Of a stretch of 39,743 nucleotides of DNA, positions 16,857 through 24,911 are shown in pieces. Position numbers and translations under genes: made by a program. The stretch comes from Chitinivorax sp. B. GTDB lineage: Bacteria; Pseudomonadota; Gammaproteobacteria; Burkholderiales; SCOH01. The stretch's first letter is position 1. Each line of letters starts with the position of its first letter. Below the pieces are notes generated by a model. It had not been told where the DNA came from. It did no database searches and was given only the letters and a program-made list of their open reading frames with translations. Where the stretch lies: positions 1 through 39,743 of the forward strand of contig NZ_SCOH01000042.1 of assembly GCF_005503445.1 (NCBI RefSeq). The letters are read 5' to 3'.

Positions 16857-18266
16857 ATGTCACTTGATCTACAGCTACGCCTGCTGGAAGAACCGACCCA
16901 CTTGCAGTCGGTGTTGCGCGATGTGTTTTTCGCCCTGTTCGAACGTCAGTTCGAAGGGGCCATCATGGTCAACCGTGATGCTCGTGTCGTTTGGCTGAAC
17001 GATCGTTACGCCACCCTGCTTGGCTTGGCCTCGCCACTGGATGGGCTGGGTTTGCCGATCGAAGCGCTGATCCCTCATTCCCGGTTGCGCGAGGTACTGA
17101 CCACAGGCGAGCCGATCCTGCTCGACTTCATGAGCTATCGGCATCAAATGTTCGTTGTGACCCGCTTCCCGATCAAGAACGAGCACGATGAAGTCATCGG
17201 TGCCATTGGTATTCTGTTGTATGAACGATGGGAACCCCTGAAGCCGTTGATGGCCAAGTTCAGGCTGTTGCAAAGCGAGCTGGACCAAGCCCGGCGCGAG
17301 TTAGGCAGGCAGCGCCGCACGCGTTACACGCTGGATGACATCGTCGGCAGCGGCCCGGCCTGTCAGCAGATGAAATGGCTGGCCCAGCGTGCAGCCGATC
17401 TCGACACCACCGTCTTGCTGGAAGGCGAAACCGGCACCGGCAAGGAACTGCTCGCACAAGCCATCCACAGCACCAGCAACCGTGCCGACATGCCCTTTGT
17501 GGGCCTGAACATCGCCGCCATCCCGGACACCTTGCTGGAAGCGGAATTATTTGGCAGCACCGCTGGTGCCTATACCGGCGCAGACCGAAAAGGGCGTGAT
17601 GGCAAATTCAAGCTGGCCGATGGCGGCACCTTGTTTCTGGATGAAATCGGTGACCTGTCCCCTGCCCTGCAAGCCAAGCTGTTACGGGTACTGCAGGAGC
17701 AGGAAATTGAACCACTGGGCAGTAACCGGCTGGTACGCATTGATGTCCGCATCATTGCCGCGACCAGCCATCGTTTGCCAGACTTGATCGAACAAGGTCG
17801 CTTTCGTGCCGACCTGTATTACCGGTTGAATGTACTGCCGATCCGCCTGCCTCCCTTGCGTGAACGCAGTGATGATCTGCCTGCGCTTTGCCAGGCCATT
17901 CTCACCCAGATTGCCAGTCGCACCGGCTTGCCACAACGCAGCGTGACACCCGATGGCCTGTCTCGCCTTGCGGGCCAACCATGGCCGGGCAATATCCGGC
18001 AATTGCGCAACGTGCTGGAACAAGCCAGCCTATTGAGCGACAGCCCCAAGCTGTCGGCCAGCGATTTTGACCCGCTGCTGCCCAACGTACCCAACAGCTT
18101 GGCACCGATCAAACCATTGCAACAGACATTGGCCGAGGCCGAACAGTTGGCCCTGCAACAGGCGTTGGTGGCCAGCCAGGGCAACCGGACCGAGGCCGCA
18201 CGCCTGCTTGGCATATCACGTGCCACGTTTTATGAAAAACTGAGGAGTTACAAGCTCAACCCCTAG
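16857..18266 (+). CDS. Sigma-54-dependent transcriptional activator (PAS, AAA+, Fis HTH)
   Basis: Bacterial enhancer-binding protein that would open sigma-54 promoters by ATP hydrolysis. Domain order: PAS-like sensor (about 25-125, GAIMVNRDARVVWLNDRYA), short coiled linker (134-157), AAA+ domain with Walker A GETGTGKE (190-197), sigma-54 contact loop GAYTGA (237-242, a common variant of GAFTGA), Walker B GGTLFLDEIG (256-265) and the arginine-finger region FRADLYYRLNVLP, then a Fis-type helix-turn-helix at the C-terminus (NRTEAARLLGISRATFYEKL). It has 469 residues. No receiver domain is present, so it probably senses a small molecule. There is no clear ribosome site. No -24/-12 promoter was found nearby, so its target is unknown. 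Confidence 0.92.
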   Translation: MSLDLQLRLLEEPTHLQSVLRDVFFALFERQFEGAIMVNRDARVVWLNDRYATLLGLASPLDGLGLPIEALIPHSRLREVLTTGEPILLDFMSYRHQMFVVTRFPIKNEHDEVIGAIGILLYERWEPLKPLMAKFRLLQSELDQARRELGRQRRTRYTLDDIVGSGPACQQMKWLAQRAADLDTTVLLEGETGTGKELLAQAIHSTSNRADMPFVGLNIAAIPDTLLEAELFGSTAGAYTGADRKGRDGKFKLADGGTLFLDEIGDLSPALQAKLLRVLQEQEIEPLGSNRLVRIDVRIIAATSHRLPDLIEQGRFRADLYYRLNVLPIRLPPLRERSDDLPALCQAILTQIASRTGLPQRSVTPDGLSRLAGQPWPGNIRQLRNVLEQASLLSDSPKLSASDFDPLLPNVPNSLAPIKPLQQTLAEAEQLALQQALVASQGNRTEAARLLGISRATFYEKLRSYKLNP

Positions 18267-18278
18267 GTTCACACCGCT

Positions 18279-18912
18279 ATGTTCGCCATCCGCAAAGCCA
18301 CGCTACAAGATGCCCAAATTGCCTGGGACATCCGCCGCGAAGCCGTGTTAAATCAATGCCAGACCGATTATCCGCTGGACGATCTCGTCACCTAGCCTGG
18401 ATATTTCGCAAATTCGCGAGGTGATGGCGCAGGATTTTGATTCATAGGGAGATTTCGTGAAGGAGTCGCGTAGTGGTTCTTACGCGCGACAGAACGAAAA
18501 TCTTCATATGGATCAAAAGACAAGCTAGCACTCGCGTCAATTTATGAAATATCCAGGCTAGACGGGCGGTCCGCTCCCAGATCGGTACGCGCAGCTCGTC
18601 ACCGATCATTTTTACGTGGCAGAGTCAGCCGCTGGCGTGATCGGAACTGGCATGGTGAACCTGGAAAATGGCCAGATCGATGCAATCTTCATTCACCCTG
18701 CCCATATGCGGAAAGGCATCGGTGTTGCCATGATGCAACATTTGGAGGTGCAAGCCAGGCAAGCTAGTCTGGCGACACTCAAGCTGGACGCCACACTGAA
18801 TGCAGCACCGTTCTACCGCGCTTGTGGCTTTACCGGGAGCCAAACAGCCCAGTACCAGTCATCCCGCGGCATTACCTTGGTGTGTATTCCAATGATGAAG
18901 TCCTTGCACTGA
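18279..18912 (+). pseudogene. GNAT acetyltransferase gene interrupted by a small element
   Basis: The N-terminal part starts at ATG 18279 (MFAIRKATLQDAQIAWDIRR) and reads to TAG 18393-18395. The C-terminal part resumes after the insertion (TGGPLPDRYAQLV...), including the acetyl-CoA loop IHPAHMRKGIGVAMM and the GNAT end FYRACGF. Removing the insertion together with one CTAG rejoins both halves in the same frame, but an in-frame TAG remains at the join. The gene therefore either carried a nonsense codon already, or the CTAG is part of the element and replaced host bases. A GTG at 18616 could start the C-terminal half, but it would lack the first strands of the fold. The ATG lies 12 bases after the sigma-54 activator stop. 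Confidence 0.8.
18392..18561. mobile_element. Small inverted-repeat element (MITE C) inside the GNAT gene
   Basis: Ends are CTAGCCTGGATATTTC and its reverse complement (16 bp identical), with further matches inside (AAATT). CTAG at 18392-18395 and 18558-18561 may be a 4-bp target duplication or part of the ends, since CTAG is itself palindromic. The core is 162 bp and internal dyads are present (TCGCGTA ... TACGCG). It encodes no protein and differs from families A and B in ends and target. Its parent IS family is not assigned. Confidence 0.75.
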
Positions 18913-19025
18913 GCACAACGTTTCGTTTAATTCGAATAATGCATTTACTTCGCTTGAGATTTATACTGAACACATGATTGATCTGTATTTACCAAACGTT
19001 ATTCATCACTACGGCAGGCATTAGC

Positions 19026-19493
19026 ATGGCTCCTACTGAACTGTTACAACTACCGGCCGATGAGAAAGACGCTGAGCTGGCAAAAGTGGCTCAACGTTGC
19101 ATCATGGCAGCGTTGGATCACTCCCACGCTAATAAAATCGTACTGATCAGCGATGACGAGAATGCAGCTGATGCGCCTGTTTTGGAACTACCACCCCAGG
19201 CATTGCGCTTTTTCGCCGACATGCTGGGCATGATGGCTCAGCAACGCCCCATCAGTTTGGTGCCGCAAAAGCATGAGCTCAGCACGCAAGAGGCAGCACA
19301 CTTGCTGAACGTATCGCGTCCATTTGTCATCAAGCAGATTGAGCAAGGGCGTTTACAGTGCCGAAAAGTAGGACGACATCGGCGAATCGAGTTTGCGGAA
19401 CTGATGCGGTTCAAGCAGCAGATGCAACAGGATTCTGAACACGCATTGCAAGAACTGGCATCGTTGTCTCAAGAAATGGGGCTGGGGTATTGA
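19026..19493 (+). CDS. Antitoxin-like protein with excisionase-type HTH
   Basis: 155 residues. The C-terminal half has an HTH_17/excisionase-type DNA-binding domain (LSTQEAAHLLNVSRPFVIKQ, residues 86-105, then IEQGRLQCRKVGRHRRI), ending in a glutamine-rich helix. The N-terminal half is helical and acidic. ATG 19026 is chosen over an upstream TTG because that extension looks like non-coding sequence. The stop TGA overlaps the ATG of the PIN-domain gene by one base, a sign of tight co-translation. By this context it should neutralise the toxin and repress the pair. Confidence 0.85.
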   Translation: MAPTELLQLPADEKDAELAKVAQRCIMAALDHSHANKIVLISDDENAADAPVLELPPQALRFFADMLGMMAQQRPISLVPQKHELSTQEAAHLLNVSRPFVIKQIEQGRLQCRKVGRHRRIEFAELMRFKQQMQQDSEHALQELASLSQEMGLGY

Positions 19494-20068
19494 TGGCGGG
19501 CTCGTCGCTGTTCACGGCTATTTTGGACGCCAATGTGCTGTACCCTGCGCCGTTACGAGATGTGCTGCTCAGCCTCGCTGCAGCAGGGCTGTTTCACGCC
19601 CGTTGGACATCCGACATTGCTAATGAATGGCAACGTAACCTGATCAAAAATCGCCCGGAACTTGCAGATCAGCTACCCAAGGTAGCTGCAGCGATGGAGC
19701 GTGCCATCCCAGACTGCCTTATCACCAGCCACACCCACCTCATTGATAGCCTGCAGCTCCCAGATCTGGGCGATAGACATGTGCTGGCAGCGGCCATTGC
19801 CGGCCATGCCGACGCGATTGTCACTTTCAATTTAAAAGACTTCCCCGCAGCAATACTTGCGGAGCACAACATCGAAGCAATGCATCCGGATGATTTTGTG
19901 ATGCACCAACTGGAACTACGTCACATTGAGGCCCTGACAGCCTTGAAGAACATGCGGGCTCGGCTAAACAAGCCGCCCTATTCGCCCCAGGATTTCATCA
20001 GTCTGATTGAGCGCAATCAGTTACCCCTGACCGCCAGCTTCTTACGGCAAGTAGCATCCCTTATTTGA
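19493..20068 (+). CDS. PIN-domain ribonuclease toxin
   Basis: 191 residues with the PIN fold acidic set: D12 (AILDANVLYP), E45 (ANEWQRNL), D94 (LGDRHVLAA) and D116 (TFNLKDFP), which would hold Mg2+ for RNA cleavage. The C-terminal extension (about 125-191) is longer than in small VapC proteins. It pairs with the HTH antitoxin gene through a 1-base overlap. A toxin of the VapC superfamily is likely; the RNA target is unknown. nudC follows after 16 bases but is probably unrelated in function. Confidence 0.87.
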   Translation: MAGSSLFTAILDANVLYPAPLRDVLLSLAAAGLFHARWTSDIANEWQRNLIKNRPELADQLPKVAAAMERAIPDCLITSHTHLIDSLQLPDLGDRHVLAAAIAGHADAIVTFNLKDFPAAILAEHNIEAMHPDDFVMHQLELRHIEALTALKNMRARLNKPPYSPQDFISLIERNQLPLTASFLRQVASLI

Positions 20069-20084
20069 AACGACGAGCCTTCTC

Positions 20085-20903
20085 ATGCACGCCTTCGAAC
20101 TCGGTTTTGCCCCCATCGACACCATCCCGGCCAATGCTGTGGTATTCGCATTTCACCACAACCAGATCGTCCTCACCGCCAGCTTGCCACTTACCGGTGA
20201 ACAATGGCTGGCCAGCCAGTTGACACACCTGCCAGGCAGTTTGCACTGTATTGGCATGGCGGACAGCGGCATGCCCTGTTTTACCTTGCGGGTTGAGGTG
20301 GAAACCCTGCCTGCACCGCTGGAAACCATCAGTCTACGTGCAGCCCTGTTGAACTGGTCACCTGCCATGATCGAGGCAGTCAGCCGAGCCTTTCAATTGT
20401 TGGAATGGGACCGTACCCACCGTTTTTGCGGGCAGTGCGGAACCACCACCCAACCTAAGGCCCATGAACATGCAAAGCAGTGTCCATCTTGTGGCTATGT
20501 GGTCTATCCGCGGTTATCGCCGGCGATCATGGTGCTGGTCAAGAAAGGGCGCCAACTGCTACTGGCACGGTCGCCGGGCTTCACGCCGGGGGCTTATAGC
20601 GCGCTGGCAGGCTTTGTCGAACCCGGTGAAAGCCTGGAGGCGGCAGTACACCGTGAAGTCATGGAAGAGGTGGGTATCACGGTGACCAATCTGCGCTATT
20701 TTGGTAGCCAGAGCTGGCCCTTTCCCCATTCGCTGATGATTGCTTTTGTTGCCGACTATGCAGGTGGCGAATTGTCACCGGACGGGGTCGAGATCGAAGA
20801 TGCCGGCTTTTATGAGCCAGACGCCCTGCCGGGATTGCCTTACAAGCTCAGTATTGCCCGGCACCTGATTGAATCCGTCGTTGCCGAATGCTCGACGCAG
20901 TAA
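20085..20903 (+). CDS. nudC: NADH pyrophosphatase / NAD-capped RNA decapping Nudix hydrolase
   Basis: 272 residues. The zinc ribbon is complete (C115, C118, C133, C136), followed by a full Nudix box beginning GFVEPGESLEAAVHRE and ending EVMEEVGI (176-198). The NudC-specific SQSWPFPHSLM motif (208-218) follows. Known family members cleave NAD(H) to NMN(H) and AMP and remove NAD caps from RNA. The N-terminal domain is divergent, as usual. It converges on the retron reverse transcriptase gene; a hairpin at 20913-20936 lies between the two stops. Confidence 0.94.
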   Translation: MHAFELGFAPIDTIPANAVVFAFHHNQIVLTASLPLTGEQWLASQLTHLPGSLHCIGMADSGMPCFTLRVEVETLPAPLETISLRAALLNWSPAMIEAVSRAFQLLEWDRTHRFCGQCGTTTQPKAHEHAKQCPSCGYVVYPRLSPAIMVLVKKGRQLLLARSPGFTPGAYSALAGFVEPGESLEAAVHREVMEEVGITVTNLRYFGSQSWPFPHSLMIAFVADYAGGELSPDGVEIEDAGFYEPDALPGLPYKLSIARHLIESVVAECSTQ

Positions 20904-20912
20904 CTGGCAGGT

Positions 20913-20936
20913 CGTCTCCGCATTGAAGCGGAGGCG
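20913..20936. terminator. Hairpin between convergent nudC and retron RT genes
   Basis: CGTCTCCGC pairs with GCGGAGGCG (one G-T pair), with a 6-base loop. There is no clear T-run on either strand, but the location between two convergent stop codons suggests a shared transcript end. Confidence 0.45.
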
Positions 20937-20937
20937 A

Positions 20938-22854
20938 TTAAGCGGTGGTCAAACGCCAAAGCAACCGGCAGGCAAAGTACACACCCAGCCACAACCACCA
21001 ATTGGCGCGACGCCGTTTGAAGCCAAACCACATCCAGCCCACACTGGCCATGGCCATCAACACGTTACCGGTCAATAACCCACTGACCAACATCAGTACA
21101 AACTGCATGGCCAGTTGAAGGTAGACCGAAGCCGGGACATCTTCATGCACGTTGGGTGGAATCGCGTCAGCCGACACCGCATTACGCTCGATCAGCTCGC
21201 CTGACTGCGTATGCGTTGTGGGCAAGGCAGCCGCCGACGCAATCGTTTCTGCGGCCACAGCTGCTGCCTGATCCGATTCGGCTTGTCGGGTGGCTTGTTT
21301 TTCCTGCTGCAGCTGAGTTGCCGTTTTTTCCAGGGTTGGCGCCGGCTGGCGCTTTGCCTGCCACTGATGGCTTGGTAATGCCTTGCCCGCCACACTGGCC
21401 TCACGGAACAATCGATAGTACTGACCGCGCGGCTGGCTGGCATTGTCACCCCATTTGGCCTGTACGGCTGCGACCTTTGCGCACAAGGGCCCACCTTTGG
21501 CAGGATCGACCATTTTCACGAACCGCGCATAACCAGCCAAGGCATTCAGTACATCACCATTACCATTCCAGGCTTTACCTTGTGGGCCATCCTTTTCCAC
21601 TTGATACAAGGTCGCACGAAAACGACGGAGCGTCTCACGACACACGGTCGGATGGTGATTGACCACCACACCTGTCACTTCCTGTCGAGCGCTGTTACGC
21701 ATAATGCGCTGCTTGTCCGGATGCAGCGTGAAACCTTCCTCTGCAATGATCCGTTTGACCTGCCACAGCAGACGCGGCAGATTGCCTGCACTGGCTGCAT
21801 CGGCTGAAAAGGTCATGTCGTCAGCGTAACGGGTGTAGATAAAACCCAGTCGCTTGGCCAAGCCCGCCAGTCGCGTATCCAGCCGGCGACACAACAAATT
21901 GGTGATGGTAGGGCTGCAAGGTGCACCTTGTGGCAAGTGACGCTCACCATTTTGCACATGGAAATGCAGGCCATCGATACTGACTTCGTCTGTAGGCAAT
22001 TCGGTGCAGATCATGGCAAACAGGGTGGCCAACTGGCGTGAATAGCCAAAAGTCTGAAACAGGCCGCGAACCCGTTGATAGCTGATGGACGGGAAAAAGT
22101 CTTTCAGATCGAAATTGACCACCACGGCTTGCCCTGCGTGGGGCGTCGCATTGCTGACAATCGAGCGCCCAGGCACAAAGCCATGCGCCGCATCATGCAC
22201 TGGCAGCTTGGCCAGTACCCGGTCCAACACCCAGTATTGTGCCCGCTTCAAGCGAGGCATCGGGGCGGAAATCATCCGCAATCCACCCGTCTTTTTGGGA
22301 ATACCAAAGCGACGGTAGTGGCTGATGCGCGATACGCTGCGATGAAACGTCAAAAACCGCAGTTCTTCCACAGTGATACCCATGGCATCGGCCAACACCT
22401 TGGGGCTGTCCAGCACTGGCAGCTCACGGGCAGCAAGACGATGGGGGTCGGTACGTGCATCGGACAAACTTTGCGACACGCCTTCGCCCAGATAGCCGAT
22501 ATCCAGCGCGCGCCGGGCATGCCACGCTGCCGCTTTTTCATAGCGACGCTGGGCTGCAGCCAGGCGGGTTTGTTCTCGACGGGCTTTGGCCTCGGCCATG
22601 CGTTGCTTGTTCAGGGCCTTCAGCGCGGCGACCGGGTCCTTGGCGATGCTGAGCTTTTGGTTCAGCTCGCGCAATTCGCTCAGCAGCGCTTGTTCCTGGC
22701 TGATCAGTTCTGTCGCGCGCTGCTGATCGGGTGTGCCGCTGCCCGCTGGCCAGAAACCCAGGCGCTGCATTTCTTCGAGGATGACCGAATCCTTGCTGCT
22801 GGCCTGAATACGGGCCAAGACGGCTTCACGGCTGGTTTGAGTGGCGTTGCTCAT
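20938..22854 (-). CDS. Retron reverse transcriptase with C-terminal membrane domain
   Basis: 638 residues from the ATG at 22854 (a TTG at 22863 would add three). Residues 24-116 look like a coiled-coil N-terminal extension. The RT core carries retron hallmarks: NATPH (NAxxH, 235-239), catalytic FDLKDFFPS with D249 and D252, YTRYADDMTFS with YADD 343-346, and VTG at 393-395, the motif that recognises the cognate RNA. A glutamine/alanine-rich linker (about 500-575) follows. The last 60 residues are hydrophobic: 578-612, long enough for one or two helices, then basic KRRR and a second Trp-rich segment, 618-634. The RT should prime from the adjacent RNA and synthesise msDNA; the tail suggests membrane attachment. 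No maturase or template-repeat features of group II introns or DGRs are seen. Confidence 0.93.
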   Translation of the reverse strand: MSNATQTSREAVLARIQASSKDSVILEEMQRLGFWPAGSGTPDQQRATELISQEQALLSELRELNQKLSIAKDPVAALKALNKQRMAEAKARREQTRLAAAQRRYEKAAAWHARRALDIGYLGEGVSQSLSDARTDPHRLAARELPVLDSPKVLADAMGITVEELRFLTFHRSVSRISHYRRFGIPKKTGGLRMISAPMPRLKRAQYWVLDRVLAKLPVHDAAHGFVPGRSIVSNATPHAGQAVVVNFDLKDFFPSISYQRVRGLFQTFGYSRQLATLFAMICTELPTDEVSIDGLHFHVQNGERHLPQGAPCSPTITNLLCRRLDTRLAGLAKRLGFIYTRYADDMTFSADAASAGNLPRLLWQVKRIIAEEGFTLHPDKQRIMRNSARQEVTGVVVNHHPTVCRETLRRFRATLYQVEKDGPQGKAWNGNGDVLNALAGYARFVKMVDPAKGGPLCAKVAAVQAKWGDNASQPRGQYYRLFREASVAGKALPSHQWQAKRQPAPTLEKTATQLQQEKQATRQAESDQAAAVAAETIASAAALPTTHTQSGELIERNAVSADAIPPNVHEDVPASVYLQLAMQFVLMLVSGLLTGNVLMAMASVGWMWFGFKRRRANWWLWLGVYFACRLLWRLTTA

Positions 22855-22954
22855 AATGGGCAAGCCGGGGTGGGGCCGACAACCTGTCCGGTCATCGCCC
22901 AGATTCTTCAGCAGGATGAAGCTTGCCAGCCTGCCAAAAAACCATCGGGAAGGG

Positions 22955-23172
22955 TGCGTAGCGGGGTTCTCATCGAAGAGCCTTGTAGACTGGACTGCTC
23001 CACTCGAAAGCCGGGGCGTGCTACCGGCGACATCGAGCTTGGAACAAGCCGAACCGTCATGTCGCTGGTAGCACGCCCCGGCCCAGTGAAGAGCGGGCCA
23101 GTGACGCGTGGGACAGCTTTAAGCATGAATGGCGATCCGCCATCCGGGTTGCAAGAGCCTCCCCGCTACGCA
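22955..23172 (-). ncRNA. Predicted retron msr-msd RNA, about 218 nt
   Basis: On the minus strand the RNA begins with a1, TGCGTAGCGGGG (23172-23161), and ends with a2, CCCCGCTACGCA (22966-22955), a perfect 12-bp pairing as retrons need. The msr half holds a hairpin ATGGCG-GAT-CGCCAT (23143-23129). The msd half is a 24-bp stem with one G-T/G-C difference, arms 23082-23059 and 23033-23010, and a 25-base loop with its own GCTTG-GAA-CAAGC hairpin. AGGCTCTT occurs just after a1 (23160-23153) and again before a2 (22983-22976). TAGC inside a1 could hold the branching guanosine, which I cannot determine. It lies between the WH-SWIM and RT genes, the expected place. Exact ends are estimates. Confidence 0.85.
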
Positions 23173-23264
23173 TTCCCGAGTCTAACAACCCGGCGTTTTC
23201 TCCTCAATCAAAATTCGAAATTTATTTAGCAGTAATCTCGACAGATGCGAATCCAAGCTGCCAC

Positions 23265-24911
23265 TCAACTACGGCGCACCCGCTGATCGGCGGCCATTCT
23301 GGCAGCCAGAATATGCGCGCACGGGCCACGGTAAAGCTTGTTGCGGATAAAGAAATCGCAATCGCAACGCGCGGTTGTCATCCGCTCGTCGGCGTCGATC
23401 TGTACCTGTACCGCATGCAAACGTTCACCTTCCTGCAATCGGGCCTGAATCAGCCGGCCTGCCAATTGGGCATCGACCCGCAGGCTGCTGACTGCAGCAT
23501 GCGCCACCAGCAGCGCGGCTTGCTCTTCCCGTTCGTTGGTGAAACGCAGACGGTCCAGCGGCAGTGGCTTGCGCGACAGTTCGCGCAGGCGGTAGCAGTT
23601 GTCGGCCAGGTCATACACCACCCGGCCGGCCTGGGTATAAGCCAGCAGGCTGGATTCCACCACACTGCGCGCCAAACTGGTTTGCTGACTTAGATCATCC
23701 ACTGTGGCTTTCCAGTTCTGCCCCAATGCGTGAAAGATCTGTTCACGGGTGCCCACATCAACATGCTGGCGCGGGCCGAACAAGTCGAACTGCCCACTGC
23801 GTGACCAATCGTTCGCCGTCCAGCCTGATAGGCCCAAGGTATATTGCCAGTCTGCCCCGGCTACCAGCCAGAAACTGGGTAGGCCAGTGCCCAGCAAACG
23901 CACTTCCACCCGCTCGGCAATGCCCGTCAAGCGTTCCAGCGTCAGCAAGCGGCGGCGCCCCCAGATACGGATGGTCTGCACCTCGGCAGCGTCATGGCTC
24001 GATCGCGGGCAAAGCAATTCGATGCCCCACGGCTCGAACACCACTTTCACCGGCTGCCCTGGCAGCAATTCAAAGCGCATCGAGCGCGGTCCGACCCGCT
24101 CCTTGCGGCGGCGCAGAATCAGGCAGAGATTGTGCAGATCCATCGGGTGCAGATTCAGGCGCTGCCCCGGCTGGGCCATGGCCGCGCTCACTTGCAGAAA
24201 GCCCCGTACCCAGCTATCCGGTAGATCGATCTTCTCTTCGACAAAGCCATCCGCCTGCCCGGTCTGTACCGTGAAACCACCTGCTTCGACCGTCAGCCGG
24301 GTCTGTTTGTATTGGCGAATCTTCTGGAATTCGGCATACAACGGAGCGGAATAGTCGATATTGGTGGTGCCGCAGGCAAATTCGCCATGATGGCTGAACA
24401 TGTCATGACTGCAGCTGAAGTTCGCGTAGGTGGATTCATCCTGACTGAAGCATTCGAAAAACACCTTGTCCGGGTGAACGGTGATGACTGGGTCCAGCAC
24501 GTACCACAGCTCGCGATTGTGCTTGTAGATGTGGTCGAAGTACTTTTGCTTGGCGCGGTGGTATGGCGCCAACAACGATTCCTTCCGTTTTCGCAAATCA
24601 GTCAGTTGCTTGTTGATGGCCGCGACCTGTTCCTTGATGGTACCGGCCTGCGCCATGTAGTCGGCGAGCATGGTCTGTTGCTGGCTTTCCAGCCATGCCT
24701 TGTAGGCAGTCAAGTCACGTTGACGTGTACGCAGATCAGATACCACCACATCATGCATGGCAGAAATCGCCTCACGAAATGGCAGATGGCGGCTGATATC
24801 GGCAACGAAATGGACTGGTTTACGCAGGGTATCCGGCGCGAAACTGATGCCGGTACTGTGGTGATCGTCATGCACCTGGCTTTCGCCGAAATAACGGTAC
24901 TCGAACAGCAT
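23265..24911 (-). CDS. Winged-helix SWIM zinc-finger protein of the retron (WHSWIM)
   Basis: 548 residues, cytoplasmic. Residues about 55-130 form a long helical/coiled-coil part (RTRQRDLTAYKAWLESQQQ, then KEQVAAINKQLTDLRKRKES). A middle beta-rich region has no recognised family. A winged-helix-like segment follows (about 405-450, ATVDDLSQQTSLARSVVESS then AGRVVYDLADNCYRL). The C-terminus has a SWIM finger C516-x-C518-x12-C531-x-H533 (RCDCDFF ... RGPCAHIL), which binds zinc and probably nucleic acid or protein. Its ATG shares one base with the stop of the HEAT-repeat gene (TAATG), so the two are co-translated. By analogy it could be the msDNA- or DNA-sensing partner; this is not shown. Confidence 0.85.
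   Translation of the reverse strand: MLFEYRYFGESQVHDDHHSTGISFAPDTLRKPVHFVADISRHLPFREAISAMHDVVVSDLRTRQRDLTAYKAWLESQQQTMLADYMAQAGTIKEQVAAINKQLTDLRKRKESLLAPYHRAKQKYFDHIYKHNRELWYVLDPVITVHPDKVFFECFSQDESTYANFSCSHDMFSHHGEFACGTTNIDYSAPLYAEFQKIRQYKQTRLTVEAGGFTVQTGQADGFVEEKIDLPDSWVRGFLQVSAAMAQPGQRLNLHPMDLHNLCLILRRRKERVGPRSMRFELLPGQPVKVVFEPWGIELLCPRSSHDAAEVQTIRIWGRRRLLTLERLTGIAERVEVRLLGTGLPSFWLVAGADWQYTLGLSGWTANDWSRSGQFDLFGPRQHVDVGTREQIFHALGQNWKATVDDLSQQTSLARSVVESSLLAYTQAGRVVYDLADNCYRLRELSRKPLPLDRLRFTNEREEQAALLVAHAAVSSLRVDAQLAGRLIQARLQEGERLHAVQVQIDADERMTTARCDCDFFIRNKLYRGPCAHILAARMAADQRVRRS

Noticed and set aside
20938-22854. Group II intron maturase or diversity-generating RT
   Set aside because: The NAxxH and VTG motifs are retron-type; there is no maturase X or endonuclease domain, no intron domain V, and no template/variable repeat pair.
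22976-23160. AGGCTCTT direct repeats as a CRISPR-like or integration repeat
   Set aside because: Only two 8-base copies, both inside the predicted retron RNA.
22075-23229. 384-codon plus-strand frame over the RT start and retron RNA
   Set aside because: It lies opposite the conserved RT and runs through the hairpins of the RNA; its sequence has no protein-like pattern.
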